This document shows positions 36,141 to 44,366 of a DNA stretch of 64,000 bases, piece by piece. Source of the DNA: Roseimaritima ulvae (GTDB lineage Bacteria > Planctomycetota > Planctomycetia > Pirellulales > Pirellulaceae). Each line of letters begins with the position of its first letter. Position 1 is the first letter of the stretch. The stretch spans positions 7,979,404 through 8,043,403 of the forward strand of contig NZ_CP042914.1 of assembly GCF_008065135.1 (NCBI RefSeq), given 5' to 3'. Made by a program: the position numbers and the translations under genes. The notes below the pieces were generated by a model. It ran no database searches. It saw only the letters and a list, made by a program, of their open reading frames with translations, and was not told where the DNA came from.

Positions 36141-36205
36141 CCTGGGCCCCCAGCCCGTGAGCGATTGATATGCTAACGCCAGATTTCCACGGACACGGAG
36201 GCTAT

Positions 36206-36417
36206 TTTCAGCCGCAGAGCGGCGTCAGGAATGGGGCGATTCTCAGCCGCAGAGCGGCGGCAGCATAAAGCCTAGGGCGTGAGCCCTAGAATATAAAGCT
36301 GCGGAGCAGCGACAGCGAAAACGGTCTTGCTATCGCTGCTATGCAGCTTTTCGTGTGACTTAATACCCTGTCCTAAGGCTCGCACCCCAGGCTTTATGCG
36401 ATGGCTGCTCCGCAGCT
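36206..36417. repeat. Intergenic inverted and direct repeat modules
   Basis: The ~400-bp gap 36141-36536 has no gene. It holds two direct copies of CAGCCGCAGAGCGGCG (36209-36224, 36244-36259). An inverted pair GCATAAAGCCTAGGGCGTGA.../...TCGCACCCCAGGCTTTATGC (36263-36289 with 36373-36399) and a second inverted pair AGCTGCGGAGCAGC / GCTGCTCCGCAGCT (36297-36310 with 36404-36417) follow. The modules are in different order on the two sides. Confidence 0.7.
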
Positions 36418-36536
36418 AGAAATGCCGGCCCAGTTGCAGAACCGGATGCTCTAAATCAGCGATTCCGAAAATCGCTGATTCTCCACCGATTTGTGATACT
36501 TTCACAGCCTATTTATCGCATGCCCCGAGCTACCGG

Positions 36537-36978
36537 TTAAACGCCGCAGCTGGACACATGCTTGGCGTCCAGACGATCGATCGCTTGATGCAGATGTCGC
36601 CTCTGCTCACGCGGAAGCTCTGCTCCCTCAACCATCAACTGTGCAAGTGTCGCTTCGCCGCTCTCGCGAATGTTGTACCAGACCGGACGATATCGACCCG
36701 TCGAAGAAAGCCCTTCCCCGCTCCGCCAATCGGTACACAACATCGTCAGATCGAGTTGACGGGCTCGACGGTCTGCCGCTTGGGATCGGCTTGCGCACTG
36801 TTTGGCGACCTGCACCATCACCTGATGCATCTTGCGTTTCAATGTTTGATCGCGTTCGAGCGTCGACAACAATTCCAACGATGCCTGCATCTGCAACAGC
36901 GCATAGGTCGGCTGCCGTGGCGATTCCCTGGACGTAAATACCAAGCATCCACACAGCCAAGCAAAGTCGTCTCATCAT
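36537..36978 (-). CDS. Small secreted hypothetical protein, apparent frameshift
   Basis: An ATG at 36978 opens a frame with a clear signal peptide (MMRRLCLAVWMLGIYVQGIATAA), but after about 23 residues this frame loses protein character. The overlapping frame (36537-36944) continues plausibly as TYALLQMQASLELLSTLERD and later RQLDLTMLCTDWRSGEG, YRPVWYNIRESGEATLAQLM to a stop at 36537. A one-base shift around 36905-36925 would join signal and body into a ~140-residue secreted protein. Either a real frameshift, a sequence error, or an internal TTG/ATG start explains this. The gene starts 23 bp after the DUF1501 stop, so it is probably the last gene of that operon. No family recognised. Confidence 0.5.
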
Positions 36979-37001
36979 GGGCTTTCAAAAGGTGCGAACA
37001 A

Positions 37002-38435
37002 TCAGCGGATGATATTTTCTAGCACTTCACCATGGACGTCGGTCAACCGGAAGCGACGCCCTTGGTATTTGTACGTCAGTCGCTCGTGATCGATTCCCAT
37101 CAGGTGCAGAATCGTGGCATTGAAGTCGTGGACGTGGACGCCATTTTCGACCACATTGTAGCCGAATTCGTCGGTCGTTCCGTAGCTGATGCCTGGCTTG
37201 ATACCACCGCCGGCCATCCAGGAGGTGAAACATCGCGGATGGTGGTCGCGACCGTAGTTATCGTTGGTTAACACCCCTTGGGTGTACGAGGTGCGTCCGA
37301 ATTCACCGCCCCAAATCACCAGCGTATCGTCCAGCAGGCCAAGACGTTTTAGATCCTTCACCAACGCCGCGGAAGCTTGGTCGGTTTCTTTGGCTTGTGC
37401 TGTGATCTGTTTAGGCAAATTCGAGTGTTGATCCCAACCCTGGTGATACAACTGAATGAAACGAACGTCTCGTTGAGCCAACCGGCGGGCCAACAAACAG
37501 TTGGCCGCAAACGTGCCGGGCTGTTTGGCATCCTGACCGTAAAGCTCGAACGTCGACTCCGGTTCGTCAGAAAAATCGGTGGCATCGGGGACGCTGGTTT
37601 GCATCCGGAACGCCATTTCATATTGAGAAATCCGCGATTCGATCTCCGGATCCAACTCCTTGTCGAATTGATGCTGATTCAACGTCTTGATGACGTCCAA
37701 TTGCGCCCGTCGCCGCACCGCGGGGATGCCTTCGGGGTCGGTCAAGTAGAGCACCGGGTCGTGCCCACTGCGAAATTGAACGCCTTGATATTTGGAATCC
37801 AGGAAGCCGTTGCCCCATAGCCGCGCGTACAGCGGTTGCCCACCTTGACCGGCCGACACTAATACAATGAACGCTGGCAGGTCGGCGTTTTCGCTGCCTA
37901 AACCGTATGACAGCCACGATCCGAGCGACGGTCGCCCAGCGATCTGCGAACCGGTTTGGAACATCGTTATCGCCGGGTCATGATTAATCGCTTCGGTATG
38001 CATCGACTTGATGAAACATACGTCATCGACAATCTCCCGGTGATGAGGCAGCAAATCGCTCAGCCAAGCTCCGGACTCGCCATGCTGCGAGAACTTAAAA
38101 TGTGAACCGGCGATCGGCAGCGAGGATTGATTTACCGACATCCCCGTCAGGCGTTGCACGCCGCGAACTTCCGCGGGCAATTCCTTGCCATTCATTTCAT
38201 TCAGCAGTGGTTTGTAGTCAAACAAATCCTGCTGAGCCGGACCGCCGGATTGGAACAGATAAATAATCCGTTTGGCTTTGGGCGGAAGATGAGTGCGTAC
38301 AGCGGTGCCGCTCGGTGCCGTAGCGGCGCCGGCGTGATTGTCGGCAAGCAGATTGGCCAGCGCCGCAACGCCCACGCCGGTACAGCTGTTCTTGAAAAAG
38401 TGCCGGCGATTGATAGCCAGTGGATCGAATGACAT
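37002..38435 (-). CDS. DUF1501 family secreted protein (second operon)
   Basis: The 477-aa protein has a Tat-like signal (NRRHFFKNSCTGVGVAALANLLA) and the DUF1501 blocks AKRIIYLFQSGGPAQQDLFDYK, RLAQRDVRFIQLYHQGWDQH and RDHHPRCFTSWMAGGGIKPG. Its ATG (38435) lies four bases after the stop of the DUF1549/DUF1553 gene (TAAACCGATG), so it is coupled to that gene. A longer upstream frame overlaps the neighbour and is rejected. Same architecture as the pair at 28-33 kb, but the two sets are clearly diverged paralogues. Confidence 0.9.
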   Translation of the reverse strand: MSFDPLAINRRHFFKNSCTGVGVAALANLLADNHAGAATAPSGTAVRTHLPPKAKRIIYLFQSGGPAQQDLFDYKPLLNEMNGKELPAEVRGVQRLTGMSVNQSSLPIAGSHFKFSQHGESGAWLSDLLPHHREIVDDVCFIKSMHTEAINHDPAITMFQTGSQIAGRPSLGSWLSYGLGSENADLPAFIVLVSAGQGGQPLYARLWGNGFLDSKYQGVQFRSGHDPVLYLTDPEGIPAVRRRAQLDVIKTLNQHQFDKELDPEIESRISQYEMAFRMQTSVPDATDFSDEPESTFELYGQDAKQPGTFAANCLLARRLAQRDVRFIQLYHQGWDQHSNLPKQITAQAKETDQASAALVKDLKRLGLLDDTLVIWGGEFGRTSYTQGVLTNDNYGRDHHPRCFTSWMAGGGIKPGISYGTTDEFGYNVVENGVHVHDFNATILHLMGIDHERLTYKYQGRRFRLTDVHGEVLENIIR

Positions 38436-38439
38436 CGGT

Positions 38440-41400
38440 TTATCGTTTCCAAATAGTGGCATCAAGGTTCAGAATCGCTTGACACACGTTTGTCAGGGCA
38501 GCGAGTTCAACGGCGTCGATCGTGGGTGAAGCTTCCGTTTCGCCCAACGACAACAGTTTCTTGGCAGCATCCGGATGTTCGCTGTAATAGGTTCGCTCGT
38601 CGGATAACAACTGCTGTAGCGCCGATCGTTCCAACTCATCCGGTCGCCGCCCGGTCAGCTTCAGAAAAGCGGTCTCGATGGGTGCAGCGGAATCGTTGTC
38701 GAGCGATCGCTCGGCCAGCACCCGAGCCGCTTCGATAAACTGTACATCGTTCAGCAACACCAAGGCTTGCAGCGGAGTATTGGTGCGGGAACGTTTCACG
38801 GTGCAGACTTCTCGCGTCGTGGAGTCGAAGGCCATCATGTTGGGCAGCGGCGCGGTGCGTTTCCAAACGGAGTACAGCGAACGGCGATAGAGCGATTTAC
38901 CGACCGACTGCTGGTACGGTGGCGACATCCCGTTGGACTCTTTCCACAGATCTTTACCAGGTTGATACGGGGAAACCGGTGGTCCGCCGATCTGCGGATT
39001 CAGCAACCCCGACGCCGCCAAAGCCAAGTCTCGAATCTGTTCGGCCGCCAAGCGGTACGCCGGCCCACGTGCGAGCAAGCGATTGGTGGGATCCGCCTGC
39101 AATTGTTGAGGCGTGGCCGCGGAATCCTGTCGGTAAGTCGCCGACAGCACAATGCTTTTGCAAAGGCGTTTAACGTCCCAACCGTTTTCGATGAAGTCAC
39201 GCGACAGCCAATCGAGCAGTTCCGGATGAGTGGGCAAATCGCCCTGGGAGCCAAAGTTCTCGGGTGTCCGCACCAGCGGAGAGGAAAAGAAATTGCCCCA
39301 GAGTCGGTTCACCGCCACACGTGCCGTTAGCGGATGGCGGGGATCGGTCACCCACTGAGCCAACCCCAGACGATTTAGCGGTGCGTTTTCGGGAAACGCT
39401 AAGGGCAGCCCCGAGAGCGTCCGGCGTGTGACCAAGGTGTCGTCGTTTTTGGCAGCGTCATACTCGCCACGGGCCAGAATATGAGTGGGCCGTGCCTGCG
39501 GGGTCTCTTCCATAACCGGAATTTCGTTCATCACTTCTTCGGCCATGACCACTGCCTTCCGTGCCGCGGTCAGCGACTGCAATGCGTCGCGTGAAGCTTG
39601 GTCAATCGCCGAAACAAAGTACTCGAAATTCGGTTTGCCACTCTTTGATTTTGCCTCACCGTTAGCCAGCGTCAGTAGTTCCAGCTCTGTAAGCGCCCGG
39701 TCGTAGACGCGGACATCATCGATCAAACCGCCCGCCAACCCGCGAGCACGGAACCTCTGCCCAATCACAAACTCGCCACCGTGGTCAACCAACACGTTGC
39801 AACGTTTCTTCAGCTGGTCCTGGAGGATGGTTGTGGCCAGCGGTTCGCCGTTTAGATACAGCTTCAATCCGGCGGCCGTGGAGGAGCCGTCGTAGGTGGC
39901 GGTGACTTGATGCCAGACGTTTACGGGAATCGGAGCTACCGTGCGAACGCCGATCGCATTTCCCGGCCAGACGCGAGCCATTCGCGATTCGAGGTACCCG
40001 TCTTCGATGGTCAGATCCCAGCCGTTGTAGCCGCAATCGGTACCACGCGTGTGGTGGGCAATCAAACTCCGCTGCGGCGACCGCTTGGTTTCTCGTAGAC
40101 TCAGCACCACCGACATCGGCAGCCAGCGGTCAAATGGCGGGATGTCTTTCGTCGTCACACCGCGCTCCCCATCGAGCGACAGCGCCCGCCGTGGTGGGAG
40201 GGATACGTCCGCATCCGCCGCCACATCCGCCGCCAGCGATGGCTCCAGCCGAGCGAGTGAAGTATCGGTGACCTCGACCAAAGGAGGCATGGCGGCCCAA
40301 GCTCGGTCCGATTGCGACGGATGGTAGATGCCCTTCAGCGAGTTGTCGAAGTCGCGGTCAAAGGACAACGCCAGACGCAGATCGGGAATTTCCAACGGTG
40401 CCGCCGTATCGGGCGTCCAGGTCCGCCAACGTTCTCGGGCCGCCGCCACCGCTCGCTGATAAACCTGTTCCGCCTCGGCTAGCTTGTTCTTTGCTGCGTC
40501 CAACGCTGCTTGTTGTTCGGGCGTGGGCAGCAGCAGCGATGGACAGGGAACTTTTTCGGTACGATCGTAGACACCACTTTCGTCAATCGAATTGAAGAAT
40601 GCCGACAACGAATAATAATCCGCCATCGGAATCGGATCGTACTTGTGATCGTGGCATCGACAGCATTCCATCGTCACACCCAACACGGCCGTACCGAACG
40701 TGTGGACGCGATCGGCCACATTCTCCAGACGCCATTCTTCAAATACCGCGCCGCCTTCGTTGTTTAGTCGATGAATACGATTAAAAGCCGTCGCGACCCG
40801 TTGCTCGCGAGCGGGATTGTCCAGCAGGTCACCAGCCAACTGCCACGTCAGAAACTGATCGTATGGCAGATTCTTGTTCAGGGCTGTGACCACCCAATCG
40901 CGATAGGGCCACTGCGTGTTCAGCTTGTCGGATTGGTAACCGTACGAGTCGGCGTAGCGGGCCGCGTCCAGCCAAGCAATGGCCATGTGCTCACCAAACG
41001 CTGACGACGCCAACAGGGACTCGGCCGTGGTTTCGTATGCCTGTTGCCCGCTGGCGGCCAAGGCAGATTCAAAGTCGGCAATTTGTTTCGCCGTCGGAGG
41101 CAAGCCCGTCAAATCCAACGTCACACGCCGTAACCAACGAAGCGGCGGCGCTTCACTGCTGGGCGCAAGTTGCTCTTGCTCCAGCCTTGCCAACACAAAA
41201 CGATCCAACGTCTGCCGGCACCAATCCAAATCACTCACCGCCGGCACGTCGACGGCAGCGGGCAATAATTCGAACGCCCAATGTCGTTCATACGTTCCGC
41301 CCTGTTCGACCCAGCTCTGTAACGTCTGCTTCTGCGTCTCGGTTAACTCGATTTTGGAATGCGGTGGCGGCATCACCATGTCGGGATCGTCACTGACAAT

Positions 41401-41616
41401 GCGATCCACCAACTCCCCCGACTCGATCACGTCGAGAGCCGCGTCCGGCAAGTCCAACCGCAAGTCGGCTTCGCGGGTGTTGGGATCCGGCCCATGACAA
41501 AAGTAACATTTGTCCGAAAGGATCGGACGAATATCACGGTTGAAATCAAGGTCCTTGCCCGTCGCGGAGACAACCGACCAAACCGCCAATACTGTGATGA
41601 TTAAGGTGCGTATCAT
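38440..41616 (-). CDS. CxxCH-DUF1549-LamG-DUF1553 secreted protein (second operon)
   Basis: The 1058-aa exported protein has a signal (residues 1-20) and a heme-type motif C37-Y-F-C40-H41 in the N-terminal cytochrome-like domain. DUF1549 follows (LDRFVLARLEQEQLAPS, RRVTLDLTGLPPT, FGEHMAIAWLDAARYADSYG). A LamG/concanavalin-like insert lies at about residues 470-640 (VNVWHQVTATYDGSSTAAGL, LAGGLIDDVRVYDRALTELE). DUF1553 (LAQWVTDPRHPLTARVAVNRLW, YRLAAEQIRDLALAASGLL) is C-terminal. The LamG insert suggests carbohydrate binding. Co-transcribed with DUF1501 downstream and divergent from the PAS-AraC regulator (71-bp gap), which may control it. Confidence 0.9.
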   Translation of the reverse strand: MIRTLIITVLAVWSVVSATGKDLDFNRDIRPILSDKCYFCHGPDPNTREADLRLDLPDAALDVIESGELVDRIVSDDPDMVMPPPHSKIELTETQKQTLQSWVEQGGTYERHWAFELLPAAVDVPAVSDLDWCRQTLDRFVLARLEQEQLAPSSEAPPLRWLRRVTLDLTGLPPTAKQIADFESALAASGQQAYETTAESLLASSAFGEHMAIAWLDAARYADSYGYQSDKLNTQWPYRDWVVTALNKNLPYDQFLTWQLAGDLLDNPAREQRVATAFNRIHRLNNEGGAVFEEWRLENVADRVHTFGTAVLGVTMECCRCHDHKYDPIPMADYYSLSAFFNSIDESGVYDRTEKVPCPSLLLPTPEQQAALDAAKNKLAEAEQVYQRAVAAARERWRTWTPDTAAPLEIPDLRLALSFDRDFDNSLKGIYHPSQSDRAWAAMPPLVEVTDTSLARLEPSLAADVAADADVSLPPRRALSLDGERGVTTKDIPPFDRWLPMSVVLSLRETKRSPQRSLIAHHTRGTDCGYNGWDLTIEDGYLESRMARVWPGNAIGVRTVAPIPVNVWHQVTATYDGSSTAAGLKLYLNGEPLATTILQDQLKKRCNVLVDHGGEFVIGQRFRARGLAGGLIDDVRVYDRALTELELLTLANGEAKSKSGKPNFEYFVSAIDQASRDALQSLTAARKAVVMAEEVMNEIPVMEETPQARPTHILARGEYDAAKNDDTLVTRRTLSGLPLAFPENAPLNRLGLAQWVTDPRHPLTARVAVNRLWGNFFSSPLVRTPENFGSQGDLPTHPELLDWLSRDFIENGWDVKRLCKSIVLSATYRQDSAATPQQLQADPTNRLLARGPAYRLAAEQIRDLALAASGLLNPQIGGPPVSPYQPGKDLWKESNGMSPPYQQSVGKSLYRRSLYSVWKRTAPLPNMMAFDSTTREVCTVKRSRTNTPLQALVLLNDVQFIEAARVLAERSLDNDSAAPIETAFLKLTGRRPDELERSALQQLLSDERTYYSEHPDAAKKLLSLGETEASPTIDAVELAALTNVCQAILNLDATIWKR

Positions 41617-41687
41617 AGTCGACCATTGTCGCAGGCCGGCCCACCAATGTCTTGCACGCCAGACTCAAAACCGTGTAAAATCCCGCC

Positions 41688-42422
41688 ATGGAAAATACCA
41701 GGATCCGAGACGATTTTTTTGCTCGGCTGGGTCCCAGCGACCAAGTGTTTGCATTGTTTGACCATCTGCCGGGGCTATCGTTTTTTGTCAAAGATCGTCG
41801 CGGCCGCTTCATGGCCCTTAATCGTCGGGGGTGCGAGTATTGCGGGGTGGCGTCAGAGGCAGACGCGATTGGCAAGACGGATCACGATTTCTTTCCCAAA
41901 ACCCGAGCCGAGGAGTATCGCGCGGACGATCGGGCGGTGATGGAGTCAGGCGAAGCGATCGTCAACCGCGTGGAAAGTGCCCCTGAAGACGCTGGCTCGC
42001 CCCGTTTGGTGATGACCAGCAAGGTTCCGCTTCGCGATCTTCGCCGGCGGGTGATCGGAGTGGCGGGCTTCTCTCGTCAGATCGAACGCATTCAGACTCC
42101 CGCCGGAAGCGTGGACGCGTTCGCCAACGTCATGGAACATCTGCACAGCCACTTTGCCGATGGCCATTCCACCGAACAGTTGGCGGAGATGGCAGGCTTG
42201 TCGGTGAGTCATTTCGAGCGACGTTTCCGGCACGCCTTCGGGGCTTCACCGCGTCAGTATTTGGTCCGCGTGCGAGTCGAGCATGCCGCCAAGTTGTTGC
42301 GAGAAACGGATCAGACCGTATCGGAAATCGCGCACGCCTGCGGGTTCTACGACCACGCGCATTTCAGCCGCAGCTTTCGACGCATCATGAATCAGTCGCC
42401 CTCGCAATATCGCAAGCAATAA
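41688..42422 (+). CDS. PAS-domain AraC-family transcriptional regulator
   Basis: This 244-aa cytoplasmic regulator has residues ~20-130 forming a PAS sensor (LPGLSFFVKDRRGRFMALNR, IGKTDHDFFPKTRAEEYRAD). Residues ~145-244 form the double helix-turn-helix of AraC/XylS proteins (STEQLAEMAGLSVSHFERRF and SEIAHACGFYDHAHFSRSFR, ending MNQSPSQYRK). The PAS pocket implies sensing of a small ligand, redox state or gas; no ligand residues can be assigned. It is transcribed away from the CxxCH-DUF1549/DUF1501 operon across 71 bp, which makes that operon its most likely target. Confidence 0.9.
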   Translation: MENTRIRDDFFARLGPSDQVFALFDHLPGLSFFVKDRRGRFMALNRRGCEYCGVASEADAIGKTDHDFFPKTRAEEYRADDRAVMESGEAIVNRVESAPEDAGSPRLVMTSKVPLRDLRRRVIGVAGFSRQIERIQTPAGSVDAFANVMEHLHSHFADGHSTEQLAEMAGLSVSHFERRFRHAFGASPRQYLVRVRVEHAAKLLRETDQTVSEIAHACGFYDHAHFSRSFRRIMNQSPSQYRKQ

Positions 42423-42463
42423 GAAACATTGGGATCATCGGTCGCAAACGACACAACGGCCCG

Positions 42464-43021
42464 CTATTTCTGACGACGATAATTTCCGGTCATAAACGTC
42501 ATCCATTTCCCGTCCTCGCCCTGCATCTCCGAGGTGGCGAGGATGTGGTCGGGCGATTTGAACTCATAGCTGTCACGGTAGTGTGCCTGTTTACCACCGT
42601 CCATCACGTTCGGACCATCGGCGTATAGCGTCAACTTCTTGCCCGCCTCGTCGACGCTGCCTTCATACTGCCAGATGTGATCGGTCATCGAATCGACCCA
42701 AGTCCCCACATACTTTTTCTTTTTGGAGTCGTAGCCGATGGTCTGGACACCGGTCACCTTGACGCCGCCGACTTCATTTTTGATTTCATTGAGGACCCAG
42801 AAGCCACCCAAGCTGTGAGTGGTCATCGTGCCTTTACAGGACAACGGTGGTTGGCCCGGCCCCATGGTCGCTTCCGACTGGCAGTCCCACTTCCCGACAA
42901 ACTGCTGCAACCACTGATGTTGCTCGCTGGGCTGAGGCATTTTCGGAAGTTCTTGCGCGGACAGCCCGCCACAGCAAGCAAACAACACAACAGCGGTGGG
43001 AATCAAGCGACGGAGATTCAT
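42464..43021 (-). CDS. DUF1579-family secreted protein
   Basis: The 185-aa protein has a signal peptide (MNLRRLIPTAVVLFACCGGLSA). DUF1579 features are visible: HQWLQQFVGKWDCQSEATMG near the mature N-terminus, GGFWVLNEIKNEVGG and IGYDSKKKKYVGTWVDSMTD. These lipocalin-like beta-barrels have no established function. Convergent with the PAS-AraC gene; its promoter would lie in the 120-bp gap before the YeeE-like gene. Confidence 0.82.
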   Translation of the reverse strand: MNLRRLIPTAVVLFACCGGLSAQELPKMPQPSEQHQWLQQFVGKWDCQSEATMGPGQPPLSCKGTMTTHSLGGFWVLNEIKNEVGGVKVTGVQTIGYDSKKKKYVGTWVDSMTDHIWQYEGSVDEAGKKLTLYADGPNVMDGGKQAHYRDSYEFKSPDHILATSEMQGEDGKWMTFMTGNYRRQK

Positions 43022-43141
43022 GATCGTTTTCCGATGTGGCTACATGGTCAGGGACTTGGACAGTAAGCGACCGTACCAGTCTACTCAAAACCATCGCCTC
43101 ACACCCTGCCCTCTGCCGCCGCACCAGTCGACTACAGAAAA

Positions 43142-43756
43142 TCAGCGGACCGCAAGCCATTCAATGGCCAGCAGAACGACGGCCAACGCCACAGCAAATC
43201 CCAACGCAATCAGTGTGCGGTTAACTGGCAGCAACTCGTACAAAGTCAGCTTGCCGCGGTCACCGACCGGATCGATGCGGCGGCCGATCCAGCCCGACAT
43301 CTCCGCGAACACGTAAGACCCGGCAACCATCCCCGTCATCATCGCCAGTGCGTCGTAATTGCCCTGCCCGAGTGCCGCAGCACCGGTCCCGGGACAGTAG
43401 GCCGAGAGCGCAAAGCCCACGCCAAACAGCAAACCTCCGATGATGTTGGAAGCGTACCGAGTGGGTTTGATGTGCAGTTCGACCAAGCCCATGCGATGCA
43501 TCAAATGGATGCCCACCGCGCCCACGATGACGGCCGACAACATAACTTTCACGACCGTATAATCCGTCAGCATTAACTGACCGATCAGCACGTGGAACTT
43601 AGCCACGCCGCCTTTCTGCAGCAGGATTCCAAACACCAGGCCGAACACCAAGCCCAACACGAGTTGTTTGGCCGCCGCGGCTTCCACGGGCGGTGTGTCG
43701 GATGGTTGCGGTTCGGGCGTCTGCGACTCGGCGGTCGGTTCGGTCAGAGTTGCCAT
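43142..43756 (-). CDS. YeeE/YedE-family membrane protein (DUF6691 type)
   Basis: The 204-aa inner-membrane protein has a Pro/Glu-rich cytosolic N-tail and about five hydrophobic segments. The conserved Cys block is GFALSAYCPGTGAAALGQGN, the sulfur-carrying motif of this family. YeeE/YedE proteins move thiosulfate or sulfane sulfur. It is the last gene of a three-gene unit with the paralogous YeeE-like gene (31 bp away) and the MBL-rhodanese gene. Two half-length paralogues together would equal one full YeeE. Confidence 0.85.
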   Translation of the reverse strand: MATLTEPTAESQTPEPQPSDTPPVEAAAAKQLVLGLVFGLVFGILLQKGGVAKFHVLIGQLMLTDYTVVKVMLSAVIVGAVGIHLMHRMGLVELHIKPTRYASNIIGGLLFGVGFALSAYCPGTGAAALGQGNYDALAMMTGMVAGSYVFAEMSGWIGRRIDPVGDRGKLTLYELLPVNRTLIALGFAVALAVVLLAIEWLAVR

Positions 43757-43787
43757 CGGTTGGTCCTCGCTTCACTTGGATTCGAAT

Positions 43788-44348
43788 TTACAGGCCGTAC
43801 ATCAGCAGCGCCGTGACGATGCCACCGAGGAAGAAACAGATCGCCGACACCCACGACCCAACGGCTAGTTGCAGTGTCCCGCTGATGCCATGCCCACTGG
43901 TACAGCCGCCCGCCATCCGGGCCCCGAAGGCCATCAACAGGCCGCCGGCAAATACCACGCCGCCGCGCAGCCAATGACTGTCCGCACCAAAGCGGTCTTG
44001 CCACATCTCGGGCAGCCAGCGCCCGGTCCACTCCCCGCCGGTCCAGGCCGCCAAGAAGGAACCCACGACAACCGCCACGACCAACATCAACTCCCAACCA
44101 ACCTTCGGCGGCTTGTCTTGAAAGTATTTCAGCGAGCGGGTGTGCCGGGGAGCCAGCAAGCCGCCGATCATCCCGGCCACTCGCGCATACGCCGTTGAGG
44201 CTCCGAGCGGTTTGTTGGAAAAGTAGAAGGTCAGCATCGACAGCACGCCAATCAATGCGCCCACGACATAGGGCGACCAAGCGGGTCCGGGATATTGCAA
44301 CGGATCCACTTCGGCTAACGATACCGACAGATCAAAAAACGCAGTCAT
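43788..44348 (-). CDS. YeeE/YedE-family membrane protein
   Basis: The 186-aa inner-membrane protein has four or five transmembrane segments (VVGALIGVLSMLTFYFS, WELMLVVAVVVGSFLAAW, GGVVFAGGLLMAFGARMAGG, SWVSAICFFLGGIVTALLMY). The conserved block GGCTSGHGISGTLQLAVGSW carries the Cys that passes sulfur along the channel in characterised YeeE. It lies between the MBL-rhodanese gene (18 bp upstream) and the second YeeE-like gene, probably one transcript. Sulfur-compound uptake or export is the likely job. Confidence 0.87.
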   Translation of the reverse strand: MTAFFDLSVSLAEVDPLQYPGPAWSPYVVGALIGVLSMLTFYFSNKPLGASTAYARVAGMIGGLLAPRHTRSLKYFQDKPPKVGWELMLVVAVVVGSFLAAWTGGEWTGRWLPEMWQDRFGADSHWLRGGVVFAGGLLMAFGARMAGGCTSGHGISGTLQLAVGSWVSAICFFLGGIVTALLMYGL

Positions 44349-44366
44349 GGTAGGCTTTCCTGTGGT

